From: Argentina anserina
Lineage: Eukaryota; Streptophyta; Magnoliopsida; Rosales; Rosaceae
DNA: 64,000 nucleotides
NCBI RefSeq assembly: GCF_933775445.1
Contig: NC_065878.1
Coordinates: 10,489,395 to 10,553,394, forward strand
Reading direction: 5' to 3'
Of this stretch, positions 1 to 12,340 are shown in pieces. The notes beneath the pieces were generated by a model. The model had not been told where the DNA came from. It worked only from the letters and a program-made list of their open reading frames with translations, and did no database searches. The position numbers and the translations under genes are program-made. Every line of letters starts with the position of its first letter. Position 1 is the stretch's first letter.

Positions 1-100
1 ACCTTGCTTCTGCCTTCTTACATGTGAACGATAACCTGGAAGATCAGCAGCACACTTTGTCATAACATAACATTTTGATAAGAGGATCGGAGGAGGGGAT

Positions 101-115
101 GGGGGGGGGGGGGGG
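101..115. repeat. Poly-G run
   Basis: Fifteen consecutive G within a G-rich stretch (about 81-115). It lies just beyond the last recognisable DnaJ exon (bases 1-173 hold nothing else I recognise) and is a likely length-variable tract. Confidence 0.9.
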
Positions 116-173
116 TGGAATCCATAGATAGAAGACCAATCATTATAAAATCACTAACGCTAACACTCACGTG

Positions 174-1177
174 GATTCAGAAACGTTTCAAATATATCAA
201 ATGGATTATGTGAGGGACCAGGAGGTGGTCCGTCTTTAATACCATCTTCACCATATCAGTCATAGACTTCTCTCTTTTATGGATCATTAAGAACTTCATA
301 AGCTTGACCTAACTCCTTGAACTGGTCACAAACCAAATAGGATAAATTGGCAACACAATAATGAAGCAAACAACCATATACACACTTTTCCTTAAATAGT
401 TATATGTTGCAAGCCATACACTCCAATATTAAGGGACATCAGCGACACAATGTTTCACCTATAACAGAACAATTATGGTAACGCTAGTTTTACCAAGGTA
501 GTATATCTCTAATAAGGCACATTATGCGGCACAGGGTTCTCGAGTATAAAACTATAATAGATACTTGATTTAGAAAGTTTATGTTCTATAAAGATGTTTC
601 CCAAATAGAAGACAACAGCAACCATCTCAAATACAATGAAAAGTTATTCACATGAAAGGTATTCCAATATTACCACCACAAATTTATCTGAGGAACCAAT
701 AGTGAATTAAAAACATGATAAATAAATGGCTGTCCCCCTAAAAGCTTGTAATGAATAATCTCCTGTACTTTACAAGAGTACCAATTTGAATCTTTAGCAA
801 ATATTATGAATTGAGGGTGTAAGAAGAGCAAGTGTGTCACATCTAGATATAAAGACTTTGATGTCAAGCATTCCAGCTTTCGACACTCATACCTAACCTA
901 TTGGTCTGTAACTTTATGGCAAAACTGGGTTAATATGATATTTTCAGATTTATCATCAGCAGTGCACAAGCGACAGCCAAATTATAAAGCACATGGCAAC
1001 GCGTGAAAGAGGAGTGTATAAAACCACCTTCTCTGTATCTCCGCCTTTATCAGGATGATTCTTAATAGCAGCTTTTTGATATGCCTTCTTGAGCTCATCT
1101 TGACTTGCAGTTTTTGGGACATCAAGGACCTCATAATACTTGCTGTTATCACTGGTCCTCGAAGCACAGTGAAACAT
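174..1177 (-). pseudogene. DnaJ (Hsp40) co-chaperone relic
   Basis: Intact relatives are type I DnaJ proteins (plant ANJ1-like) that stimulate Hsp70 ATPase. Two exons are readable on the minus strand. Exon A (1177-1028) gives 50 residues with a J-domain: [32 protein letters not shown] with the HPD signature, then a donor. Exon B (321 to about 174) resumes in phase with FKELGQAYEVLNDP and ends near HNPFDIFETF and a GTGAG donor. Exon B has two in-frame stops, TAA at 277-279 and TGA at 256-258, inside the otherwise conserved EKREIYDQYGED region. The J-domain helix I entry also reads LDV where family members usually have LGV. No zinc-finger or C-terminal exon was recognised between base 1 and 173. 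The stops make this a pseudogene unless only a truncated J-domain is used. The remaining exons would lie left of the window. Confidence 0.8.
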
Positions 1178-2184
1178 GATAGAAGCACGTTAAAACTACT
1201 GCTGCTGCATAAGTTGACAATTTGAGTTCCATAAGTATGATCCACATAAATTTTTAGATTATATCACACATATGAATTCAAGACATAGAAAACAGTATTG
1301 GATACCAAAAACCGATCGGTAGACAATCAGTATCTACAAAAGCATACAAGATGTGCACAAGCATACATACATGTATAGTTGTATACAAGATGTCAAAGGA
1401 TACAATCGCACTAAATGAACAAACTGGAAAGAGAATATTACTTTCCAACAGAAATATATACAGAAGAAAGACAAACCACAGGTCCACAAATCAGAAAGAA
1501 CTCTACAAGTTGGTGAAAGGCAAATTTACATGAACGTGCAGCTCTGAATGGATATCAAATCACCTTTTTGACAACCTAAAGTTCTCCAATAATAAATTCA
1601 AAAAAAAAACAAAAATTTGCTTCCATTTTTATGTCATGGTTCATCTCGAGTCTTCATAAAATAGTTTTGAAACAAAAAACCTGGGAATTGTTCTGGCGAA
1701 ATAGATTTTATTTAACACTGTCCTCAACTAAACAGCAAGTAAATCTATTTTGATTAGTTTAAGCCTCTCCAATTGGACATTGTATTTCATGGCCCAATAT
1801 GCAGGGCATTAACCACTAAATTCATTTTTTGTAACCAACCACTCGATAAAATCACAAATTCTATAATATTGATAGCTTTGAATTCTTGTACAAAACTAGA
1901 TTAAGCCACCCGAAATGGACTTTGAAGATCATTCAATCAATCTCAAAGGCTTGCATAGCTCACATAAAGTTTATAATTTTTCAGCAGAAACCCAACAACT
2001 CACATAAAATTTATAACTATGCGCAATTGAAGAGCCAAGAACATTACTACTGTCGCAAAAACAAAAATTTTACTAACAAGTCTACGAAACTAAAGTCCCT
2101 AGGAAACCCAGGCGACAACTCAGCGGCACGGATCAGGAACAACAGAGCAACAAATAAAGATTTGGTTTTGAGACAGTGTATTAC
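1178..2184 (-). other. Presumed 5' intron of the DnaJ relic
   Basis: AT-rich sequence between the coding J-domain exon and the putative leader exon. I see no coding similarity. A 137-codon open frame on the plus strand across 1886-2299 has no recognisable domain and overlaps the leader exon antisense. Confidence 0.4.
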
Positions 2185-2321
2185 CTTTGGAACTGGGTTT
2201 CTGAGAGACAAAAAGTTTCAGTCTTCAGTCTTCGAGAAGAGAAGACTTGAGTTTCAGAGACGAGAGAATGAGGCAAACCCAGAGGACTCTTACACTTGAG
2301 TCAGTGTTCTGAGTTTATATA
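2185..2321 (-). promoter_or_regulatory. TATA box and leader exon of the DnaJ relic
   Basis: Read on the minus strand, CTATATAAAC (2321-2312) is followed about 30 bases later by a CT/GA-rich leader. The leader ends at a consensus donor, CAAAG|GTAATAC, at 2185. This is the arrangement of a plant gene with a non-coding first exon. The promoter looks better preserved than the coding exons. Assignment to the DnaJ relic is by orientation and proximity only. Confidence 0.45.
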
Positions 2322-2469
2322 GGACAGGAGAAATTTGCTAAATGTAGAGCAGGGTATGGGAATTAAACGTCATAAAGGAGGTTGGCAGTAGCCAAGATTG
2401 TTGTGGAAATAGCCTTTCCTTCGAGAAAGGGTAAGTGAACTGACTAGTACTAGGAATATGCCAAATTGC

Positions 2470-2975
2470 CGAGCAATGTTCTAAATATCCCGATATATTT
2501 CCGATATTAAGAAAATGATACGATAAGTTGTTTATTGGTCTATTATATCGGTCAACCCGAAAAATCAAGTCAAATAACTATATATCAGGTCAAACCGAGT
2601 TTGACCCAATATATCGGTGCTTTTTAAAAAAAAATTTAAAACCACGTCGTTTTGAATTTTTTTTTTAAAATGAACGTTTCGTCGATAGCATTCGATGACA
2701 AGGGAGTTTATGATAAATGATAATCTCTATTTTTATTAATTAATACTATTGATGTATTTTAATTGTCAAAACAATCAAATATTTTTTTATGAAGTTTATT
2801 TAGTACATTTTCTTCTATAAGTTTTAATTTTTCAAATTTATTTGGTATATTTTGATGTATATGTTTATAAATATATTAAATTTAATTAAAAATTAGCAAA
2901 AACGATAAATCCGATATATCTCGATATATCCCCGTTATATTCTTATTTTACAAAAATGATACAATGCCGATAACC
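2470..2975. repeat. Degenerate element rich in CGATATATC palindromes
   Basis: Both ends carry clusters of CCGATATATTTCCGATAT-type words (2489-2510 and 2905-2940), a GATACGATA/GATACAATG word and a TCTAAATA word in opposite orientation near each edge. The middle is very AT-rich. This resembles a decayed non-autonomous DNA element, but I could not fix exact termini or a target duplication. Confidence 0.35.
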
Positions 2976-3135
2976 ACTATTTAGACTATTGGAAAGGAGG
3001 TACCCAACAAAGACCAAATTTGCCATCACTACAATATAAGAACATTCTTATTCAATTATAGCCTAGTATGAAATTACAATGAATTGAACCAAGGTGCAAC
3101 CAGATATTATGTATACATTATTTTTGATTTTTTTA

Positions 3136-3813
3136 GGGATGCGACTATTGCTACCTCACAATCCACTTTGTTCACCCCACAATCTATTAATTTATTAAAA
3201 AACTATAATACTCTGATATAAAATTACTATACTAACAATAAGTTATTTAAATTTGTAATTCATTTTTATTTTCACAAAACACACATCTATTAACATATAT
3301 ATATATATATATTAAATAGTTAAAATTGAATTTAATGAAAAGATCAAAATCCTTATACTTATGCAATATTGTTAAATTGAATAGTGTGTTCTAGTTTTTT
3401 TTTTTTTTGATTTGAACTTCAATGTAATCGAATTTGTGTTCTTAGCTGATATTTTTAACTTTAACTAAATTATACTATTGAAATACGTACAAAGGAGACA
3501 ACTATAGTACGTGACCTCATTTTATATTTACAAAACTAGTTATATGTAGTACTAATTGCAAGGTTTTTTCTTAATAGAGATTGTCAAAATAAATCTGAAA
3601 TAAAATCTAAACAAAATAAGTTTATAATTGAAAAAATGTGTAATGTAAGAAGAGAATGTAGGGTGAAAGCAAGCTTAAAATTGAAGAAATTGTTGGGTTA
3701 TTGAAAAATGGGCAATTTAGATATTATAATTGGGTGAACAAAGTAATTTGAAAATAGAAAAAATATAATGTGTGGTGAACAAAGTATATTGTGGGATGAC
3801 AATAGCAGCACCC
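3136..3813. mobile_element. Non-autonomous TIR element, 678 bp
   Basis: The left end reads GGGATGCGACTATTGCTACC and continues into CACTTTGTTCACC. The reverse complement of the right end reads GGGTGCTGCTATTGTCATCC and continues into ATACTTTGTTCACC. The inverted repeats therefore span about 40 bases. TTTTTA stands directly outside both ends (3130-3135 and 3814-3819), a probable 6-bp target duplication, although T-richness weakens that call. No coding capacity was seen. The superfamily is not assigned. Confidence 0.75.
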
Positions 3814-5936
3814 TTTTTAGATGGAATCATTCAAGAGCAAACTCATGTTAGTCATTACATATTCTTCATTCTTAAGATGATAGGCAATAATTCATGGTGC
3901 ATACACCATAGTGATACATATAATAAACCAGCCATATAAGAAATTATTGCCTCATGCAAAGGAAAAATAAAACTTTAACGCATGACCAAAGCATAGGTGA
4001 TAGGCAAAATACTAGAAGGAAATAATGCTAAAAACAAATAAAAATCCATGTTCACCATACCAACGAGGCATGAAGGTTTAAAACATTAGAACATAAAATA
4101 AATATGGAGATCGTCTATTGAGAATAGCAGCTCGTCCTCATGGATTCCAAATTTTGAACCATGTAGACTCTGAGTTGATTACCCAAGTCTAAATCATGAC
4201 CCTAGTCCAAGCATCAACTTTGGGCAAGCTCAGCCTCTTTTTCACTATAGTCATGGTGAAACTAGTCATCTTAGGTGGGTTAGGGCCCGAAAGAGTTGGG
4301 CATTGTAATCAAGTTAAAGTTGTTCCCCAGATTTGATCTACCAAGGACTACCATTGCTGACGTTGCAACATCCCCGACCTCGAAGAGGAGACGTGGTTAT
4401 TCTCCTTGAACAATAAAGCCATGGCCACCCGTCGAGCCACTTCGTTGCCACCAAAGTCCTGATCCGACTTGGTTGAAATTCAATATTCATCCAAGGCAAT
4501 CTCCCGCCGTGATGACATTCTACCGCCATCCTCTGCTCCCAAACCGAATAGGTTTGCCACTTCACCTCTTGACATGATTGGCCAATCCCAATAGCCACCC
4601 CATTAGCGGCTTCCATAAACACTTGATTCAAAATCCTTGAGTCTTCTTAACGTGGTCAAGTTTACACGAAGAATCTTTGCATTACCAACGAGAAGTCGCC
4701 AAAAACTTCTAGTTACCCAACTTTAGAGCTCTGGTTTTTTGAGGATTTAAATGATATTGTTGAAGTTCGAATGCATGATTTCTCGATTCCATCAAAGAGA
4801 TCGGCGCATTGGAAGGTCACCAAAGAGAGTGGGCATTGATTGCTTGTAGCAAATTGCTAGGATGCAGGAAACCATACATAAAGGTGCACTTCAACACCAT
4901 ATAGGACGACGCTTAGGGTTTTTCCCGTTCGCATTTTGGAAAAATACCTTATGCATTTAAACTCCGTTTTTAATTAATAGTAGGAGGGTATATATTAGCT
5001 TATTCCAAGTATTAATGTTTGATGTTAATTTTTTAAAATAATAATATTAGAAGGGTGGTCAAATTTCAAATTTGCACTTCTAAATTTACAATCCGCACTC
5101 CTTTTTTTCTTTGTTAAATCTTTTATAATAAGACAAAGAGTGATTCTACTTGCACATCTCTTATTGTTATTTATACATCCAAGACTTCCATAATGGTTTT
5201 TTCATAAATCTTCCAATATTACCCTTTGTTATCGCTTTGAACACTTCCTATTTTTCTTTTTGTCATAATTTTGTTATTCTCCATCATTTCCAGAATCATT
5301 TAATAGAAAGATAAATCTATGAAATACAATTAATGATAAGCAGGTAGTTAGACATCAAAATTAGAATACTGATTGCAATTGTTCACAAATCATTGAGACA
5401 TGAAACTTTCACAAGAGGAATAGAAGGAAAACTTTGATTAGATCAACCTTGCAATCAATATATGAAAAATTTGTATTATGCTTCCATAGATCGATATGTT
5501 TATCTTATGATTTATGTTTTTTATTAAAGACTTCATGCCATCTCCTTCCCCTCCACTCTCTTTGTGTTGACACTCTCACTAAAAGATTCATTATCTTAAA
5601 TTCGTTTTTTATATAAGGGGTAATTTAGGATTAAAAAAATTAAAAAAAATTAAGATGTCTATATAACCATTTAAGAGGTGCAAATAGAACCTCCCTAAGA
5701 CAAAAATTAAGTTACTAAAACATGAAAGTGGGAATATGAATTGTAAAATGGGGAGTGGAAATTTCATTTCCTAATAGAAGTGTAAGTGATCCATCTAATT
5801 GTCTATTCTTATTGATGCAAATACCTTTTTAATTTGGTGCAATGCAACTAGTGTATCTAATAAAACAAAAAATCTTGTATGGTGCCTCATTCCCTACTAC
5901 CGTTCATTCTTGTAGATGCAAGTGCCCTTTATATGA

Positions 5937-5940
<4 letters not shown>
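3814..5940. other. Intergenic, no gene recognised
   Basis: AT-rich sequence with a more GC-balanced block at about 4260-4930. A 97-codon minus-strand frame lies at 4338-4631, but its sequence (GIGQSCQEVKWQ, WLDGWPWLYCSRR) matches no family I can name. It may be a worn retroelement fragment. Nothing else was seen. Confidence 0.5.

Positions 5941-5976
<36 letters not shown>
5941..5976. repeat. (TC)18 microsatellite
   Basis: Thirty-six bases of uninterrupted TC dinucleotide. Confidence 0.98.
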
Positions 5977-5978
<2 letters not shown>

Positions 5979-6250
5979 CAGTAAGGCTCCTTACACTATG
6001 TTGGGTTTAGGTTTCCTTGTCGTGGCCTCGGCATAGGCGTCATGTGGGCAATGTTATCGGGCGTAAGTTTCTTGATTGTGAATCCGATTAAGGAGATTGG
6101 ATGAGATAAATTCAATTTTCTATATAACTATACAATCAGATGTGCCTTAACACCTCGTTGGATTAGTCAGGCAGGCCCTGACGTCTTGTTGGGAATGTTG
6201 TCAAGCGAGAGTTTCTTGGTTATGAATTTAATTCATGGGATTAGGTGGAA

Positions 6251-8010
6251 TTCTGTGTGGCTTTCTGATACGAGTTTCTTTTGAATTTGAGTGTGTTTCC
6301 AGTGTGGGCGTGTATTTATTTCAAACTGAGTTTCTTTCTATCGTGAGTATCTTTTCAATTCATATTTGAGTATCTTTTCCATTCTCGTTTGAGTATCTTT
6401 CTGTGTTGCTTTCTGATGCGAGATTCTTTTGAATTTGAGAGTGTTTCCAGTGTGGGTGTGTGTTTCTTTCAAACTGAGGATCTTTTTATCGTGTGTATCT
6501 TTTCAATTCCAATTTGAGTATCTTTTCCATTCTCGTTTGAGTATCTTTCTGTGTGGCTTTCTGATGCGAGTTTCTTTTCAATTTGAGAGTCTTTCTAGTG
6601 TGGGCGTGTGTCTCTTTCAAACTTTGTAGCTTTCTATCGTGAGTATATTTTCAATTCTCGTTTGAGTATCTTTATGTACGGCTTTCTAATGCGAGTTTCT
6701 TTTGAATTTGAGAGTGTTTCCAGTGTGGGCGTGTGTTTCTTTCAAACTGAGTATCTTTCTATCGTGAGTATCTTTTCAATTCCAATCTGAGTATCTTTTC
6801 AATTCTCGTTTGAGTATCTTTCTGTGTGGCTTTCTTATGCGATTTTCTTTTGAATTTGAGAGTGTTTCCAGTGTGGGCGTGTGTTTCTTTCAAACTGAGT
6901 ATCTTTCTATCGTGAGTATCTTTTCAATACCAATCTAAGTATCTTTTCCATTCTCGTTTGAGTATCTTTCTGAGTGACTTTCTTATGAGATTTTCTTTTG
7001 AATTTGACAATGTTTCTAGTGTGGGCGTGTGTTTCTTTCAAACTGAGTATCTTTTCCATTCTCGTTTGAGTATCTTTCTGTGTGGCTTTCTGATGCGAGT
7101 TTCTTTTGAATTTGAGAGTGTTTCCAGTGTGGGCGTGTGTTTCTTTCAAACTGAGTATCTTTCTATCGTGAGTATCTTTTCAGTTCCAATCTGAGTATCG
7201 TTTCCATTCTCGTTTGAGTATCTTTCTGAGTGGCTTTCTGATGCGAGTTTCTTTTGAATTTGAGAGTGTTTCCAGTGTGGGCGTGTGTTTCTTTCAAACT
7301 GAGTATCTTTTAAATTCCAATTTGAGTATCATTTCCATTCTCGTTTGAGTATCTTTCTGTGTGGCTTTCTTATGCGATTTTCTTTTGAAGTTGAGAGTGT
7401 TTCCAGTGTGGGCGTGTGTTTCTTTCAAACTGAGTATCTTTCTATCGTGAGTATCTTTTCAATTCCAATATGAGTATCTTTTCAATTCTCGTTTGAGTAT
7501 CTTTTTGTGTGGCTTTCTTATGCAATTTTCTTTTGAATTTGAGAGTGTTTCCAGTGTGGGCGTGTGTTTCTTTTAAACTGAGTATTTTTTAATTCCAATC
7601 TGAGTATCATTTCCATTTTCGTTTGAGTATCTTTCTGAGTGGCTTTCTGATGCGAGTTTTTTTTTTGAATTTGAGAGTGTTTCCAGTGTGGGCGTGTGCT
7701 TCTTTCAAACTGAGTATCTTTCTATCGTGAGTATCTTTTCAATTCCAATCTGAGTATCTTTTCCATTCTCGTTTGAGTATCTTTCTGTGTAACTTTCTGA
7801 TGCGAGTTTCTTTTTAATTTGAGAGTGTTTCCAATGTGGGCGTGTGTTTCTTTCAAACTGAGTATCTTTCTATCGTGAGTATCTTTTCAATTCCAATCTG
7901 AGTATCTTTTCAATTCTCGTCTGAGTATCTTTCTTTACGGCTTTCTGATGAGAGTTTCTTTTGAATTTGAGAGTATTTTCAGTGTGGGTGTGTGTATTTT
8001 TCAAACTGAT
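6251..8010. repeat. Complex minisatellite, about 12 units of ~148 bp
   Basis: The word TCTGTGTGGCTTTCTGATGC, with variants, recurs at about 6251, 6401, 6549, 6673, 6821, 6970, 7079, 7227, 7359, 7505, 7636, 7781 and 7931. Spacing is mostly 147-150 bp, with short units of about 110, 124, 130 and 131 bp. Each unit has TTTGAGAGTGTTTCCAGTG, GGGCGTGTGTTTCTTTC and a run of 17-23-bp sub-repeats starting GAGTATCTTT. The short units lack one or two sub-repeats, which points to unequal exchange at the sub-repeat level. Unit phase leaves open frames on both strands that are by-products of the repetition. An earlier diverged copy of the flank occurs at about 6053-6250. Confidence 0.93.
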
Positions 8011-9708
8011 ATATATTGTTTTGTTGTACGGGGTGGTATTGATGGCGGCATGGACCTTTTCTCGATCAAATGACATTTTGGAGTGGTTGAAAGTTGGCTG
8101 CCTGAATTCAATGGCTAATCATTGATGCCTTGATGGGCTGGCTAGTAATGACTCATATATTCGTTTTAGATATTGCTATGGAGGTTTGGTTATCCATCTG
8201 GGGTTAGATGGAGGCTATGACTCCTTAGTAGCAACGGTGCATGTTGCCAGCTTGATGTCGTCGTGGGGAGGGGGTTGGAGTTGTGATCTAGTTGCTTCAG
8301 TGAGCCTGTTACGTTCCATATATGATTTTTGGGTTTGGTCACTATGGTAGACTGATTTTGAGTTGATTGGGTCATAACTCTTTCGAGTCTTACCTTACTT
8401 ATTTACTTTATGTTTTAACTAAGACTACTTAGTATCTTATTTAGTGGCTTTGAATTAAGATTATAACTGGTTTTAAGGAAGCTCCCATTACATAGGGTGG
8501 TCTCGAAAGTGGTTAATTAGTGGGTTGGGAACTCAATGTGGCCGACGACCGGATTTTCAATTCCAATGACCAGTGACTCAAAATTTATTACGGGTTAGTG
8601 GGGGTGAGTGATATATTCTGAGGACCGACAACCAGTTGTTGGAAGTCCGTTGACCAGAGACGTTAATTTTGAACTAATTGAGATATGAATGTTAGATACT
8701 CTTAGTGTGATTAACCAAAAATTGTGTCATTTAAATGAGCAATGGGTATTAATCAGTATGAAATAATCATTTTTTCCTTTATTTATCCCAACTCAGACGT
8801 TTTACTATCTCCGTCATTGACCAAATATTGGTGATAAGATTACTAATACAAATTTTGTAGCCGTTTTTAGATATTCACGTGAAATGAGTGAAAACATTCC
8901 TATAAGCCCAATCATATTACTCTATAGTAAACTATAGTTTAATGTATTTCGATACTCACGAGAAATTAGCGAAAGCTACTACATAGTTCATTGAACCTAA
9001 TTAATGTCATAGCCCATCAATCTTTGTTAATTGATGTATTTTCACGTAAAACCAATAAGAGTCTTGTCTGTAACTTAGTGAAATTTAGTCCATGTATTGA
9101 TTATATCGCTTAATGTACTATAAATACCCCCTAAACTTCTTGTAATGCACATGAACTCTTATATTTAGAGATATTTCACTCACAAAGCATGGTTTTTAAA
9201 GAATTAGAGATTTTGAGTTGTTATTCTCTAGAAGCTATATTTTTATCAGACTTTGACTCTTTATCTGAGAATTCCAAAAGCATAGACGAGCACATTTGGG
9301 GTCTTTGTGTTGCTTTCTTAACATTGTTGAATGGATTTGTGTTTGAATAGAAATGTGTGGTATGGGAAATTAGAGAGGAGACACAACTCGGCAGTGTGGT
9401 ATGTAATTTAACTGGCTTTGATATTCTTATGTATGAGCTTCCAGTTTGTTTATCTAGTTATATTATTATTTTTTAATTATTAAAATTTAATATTACCAAC
9501 AACCAAATCAAGTTAAGACTTGGAAAACATAATTGGTTGGAAGAAATGAGAGGACCGTACGTGCCAATTTTGAGGTCTTTGGTCAAAGTGCTAAATCAAT
9601 AGAAATCGAACCGGCCAATGATTGATAGCTTAATTGGTATATGTAATATAAGGTAGTTTCAGATTTGATTGAAAAATAAAATGTGATATTTTTCTTTCTT
9701 CCACACAA
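8011..9708. other. Intergenic, possible retroelement tail
   Basis: Bases 8011-8480 are more GC-balanced than the surroundings and read like the 3' non-coding part of a retroelement, but no domain is recognisable. A TATA-like word (CTATAAATACCCC) lies near 9118-9130 without an evident downstream gene. The rest is AT-rich with nothing recognised. Confidence 0.35.

Positions 9709-9732
<24 letters not shown>
9709..9732. repeat. (AT)n microsatellite
   Basis: About 24 bases of alternating AT. Confidence 0.95.
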
Positions 9733-9740
<8 letters not shown>

Positions 9741-11534
9741 ATATGTAATTAAACAATTTAACCGTACCACCTTTATACTAGTGAGAATAAAATCTATACT
9801 CTTTATATATGATTTAGACAGATAAAATATTGTCATGCATAAACTCTTTTGGAAATTAAGGAATATTGTGAAAAAACGAAACAATAAATAGTTTATCATT
9901 AAAGGCTACTAAAGGTTATATTCTTCCACACCAAATATTTTAACACCTTATACCCTAAAAAGAAAATTGTTCAAAAGTTTTTATATATTGGATTCACAAT
10001 AATTTAACCAATTTTAGAAAATAAAATGTATCAAATTTGAGAAAAAATTAATTAAGAAGCCAAAGATGATAAATATTGGTGGTGAATATATCATTTGGAA
10101 ACTTAGCATGTCTGCATTCTGTTTGAAACTGCTAATGTATGTTACTTTTTGTTTGGCATTATCAGTTTAAAATGAAGAACACATGATATGTGAGTTGTTC
10201 TAATCTATATATTGCTCTTGCTTTGGATTTGTTTATATTAAATTTTTTTCTGACAAAAAAGTACTTAAAATTTTACCATTTTTGTTTCAAAACTGTATTT
10301 CCCTATTGGATTCATTATTCAAATTTGAACTTTTAGGAGAAAATTCTACATATTTTTCCTTGTATGTTGTAGAGATGTATTGTATATAGAAACTTTATTA
10401 TAGAAACTTTATTGGCAGATTAGTCTCATACTAAAATTTATTATATGGTAACTTTAGCAACTATGGCAATAATGAAATTATGAGGATTAGTTGAATTTGT
10501 ACAAATCATTTTCAATTAACATAGTTCTGTGAAAAAAAATTAATTCAATTCAACATCTTTGAATAAGCAAAGTTAGTTTTTTCACAATTTTGGTAACTAT
10601 TTTAATGACAAAGAGTACCATCATTGAATTCTAGTTAATTGCTAACGTGTTTTACAACTCGTTACAATTTGCAACAATTACATCAGTCGTAAACAAGTAA
10701 GAATTCAATTTTCATATTATCTGAGAATTTATTTTTCGAAAAATTCAAGTATTACTCTCTTAGAAGAAGTGTGGAATCTTGATTAAAGCATAATTTCCCT
10801 TAAAGATATGTATTATATTCTTTTCATAAACATTTTTTCTCTTCCAATTTACTTCCATACTCAAGTGACTTGAATTGCGAAATTGTCTAAGACTTGACAA
10901 AAATAAAGCTAACTACAAAACCAAAAATAAAGATGAAACTTGGTAGACTCTATATTCTTTGTATGCAAATATGATAAACAAATTAAGAGGAAAAGCTCAC
11001 AAAATTAGACTTATCGAAGGAAGACCGGAAAATTGGTAAAAGTATGTGTACCCTAGTTTCCTTCCAAAAACATGCGGTTAGAAACATAAATGTATTTTAA
11101 AGATACGATACAATCAATTTAATTATAGCATATTTGTTTTGTAATTGCCAAGACACCGAATTAGGATTGTTGAGAGAATTGAGAATGAAGGAATAGTCTA
11201 CTTTTAACCACACAAATTTTGAATAGCAAAGTAAAGCTACTTCATTTGCTTTATTCACTTCACTCACATACATGTACATAAAATTGGTTTCCAATGAGGA
11301 CCAATAAGAATGCCACTTTGTAACCCTAATTTTAGAAATATATCTATTTCCACAAATATTAAGAACCCTCTGAAGTCTAGTCCAACCAATTCAAAACAAC
11401 ACATGAATATACCTTTCCAATATCCAACCACGTGGAAAGACACCCTTTCTATCTCAGACTTCCAGCTAGAACCTCAACTGTTGAAACCATTCAATAGTTT
11501 CCATATAAAACCTCAACCATTATTGGTTGGACAA
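9733..11534. other. AT-rich intergenic region upstream of the RRM gene
   Basis: No gene, RNA or repeat boundary recognised. Short open frames at about 11097-11543 show no family features and sit in the presumed promoter region of the next gene. Confidence 0.5.
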
Positions 11535-11544
11535 GATATATAAC
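11535..11544 (+). promoter_or_regulatory. TATA box of the RRM-like gene
   Basis: GATATATAAC, followed by a CT-rich leader with many TCTCT words up to the ATG at 11747. A transcription start near 11570 would give a leader of about 175 bases. A second candidate, CCATATAAAA, lies at 11501-11510. Confidence 0.5.
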
Positions 11545-11746
11545 ATAATCCTCACCCTCTATTTTTTCTCACACCTAACAAGCACCTAACTAGAATATTA
11601 CTCTCTCTTGTAGAATTCAAAAATAAAGTCTCTATCTATCTCTATTCCTTTCTAGATCGATCTTTTTTCATATACTTGGGATCTTGCTCGATCTCTACTT
11701 TCTCTCTTATTGTTTGTTTTTGATTTATTGCTTAGTCTCACTCTCT

Positions 11747-12340
11747 ATGGAACCTTATTATGGGGGTGCGGGCATACTAGGGGCTGGACCATCAACCAGT
11801 CGTTTTCGACTGAACCCTTATGCACCAGCATTTGACCCCAGGATTAACCGGGTGCCGGAAGAGGATAGGTGTTGCTTCCTTACATTCTCCAATGGCTATC
11901 CTATTGAAGAGCTCAACATCATAGAGTTTTTCAATCGGTAAGTAATCTGTGTTTATTAGAAAAATGAAACTCCTAATTCCATATGTATAAATCTACAATT
12001 ATTTATAAAATTCGTCAATCTATCATATGCCTTGGTTGAACCAAAACTAAGAGAAAAATAAATATTTATAGTAAAATTGGGGTAAAAAGCAATATTTTTA
12101 ATTTAATTTTGTTCAATATTTTACAGGACATTTAGCCCTAATTGTGTGGAGATGGTATACATACATCGAGCAGCTGGGGAGCCACCACTGTTCGGGAAGG
12201 TTGTGTTCCGATCAATACTCATGCCAGCACTAATCCTTAACGGCAAGGATATGCAAAAGTACACAGTGAATGGACATCCGATGTGGTGCAAAAAATATGA
12301 TAGAGAGAAGGCTCAGCAAAGCAAACAATTACCATTTTAA
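11747..12340 (+). CDS. Small plant RRM-like RNA-binding protein
   Basis: Two exons, 11747-11937 and 12127-12340, joined by a consensus GTAAGT...TTTACAG intron. The intron splits an Arg codon (CG|G), giving 134 residues. The protein starts MEPYYGGAG, has NPYAPAFDPRINRVPEEDR at residues 23-41, then LFLTFSNGYP-type FLTFSNGYP (an RNP2-like strand) and EELNIIEFFNR. Exon 2 supplies VEMVYIHR, PPLFGKVVFRS (an RNP1-like strand), LILNGKDMQKYTVNG and MWCKKYD. From memory this is the plant-only family often labelled RNA-binding (RRM/RBD/RNP motifs) or nucleotide-binding alpha-beta plait protein, normally 130-150 residues, so it looks full length. The function is not established; RNA binding is inferred from the fold. 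The Met at 11747 was chosen because the open frame upstream of it (from 11684) is a CT-rich leader that gives a hydrophobic stretch absent from relatives. Confidence 0.85.

Noticed and set aside
1886..2299. 137-codon plus-strand open frame
   Set aside because: No domain, biased composition, and it lies antisense to the leader exon and intron of the DnaJ relic.
4338..4631. 97-codon minus-strand open frame
   Set aside because: No recognisable family in any frame. Could be a worn retroelement, but I cannot support a gene.
6907..7194. Open frames on both strands in the minisatellite
   Set aside because: They repeat with the tandem unit and break where units change length, so they are products of repetition.
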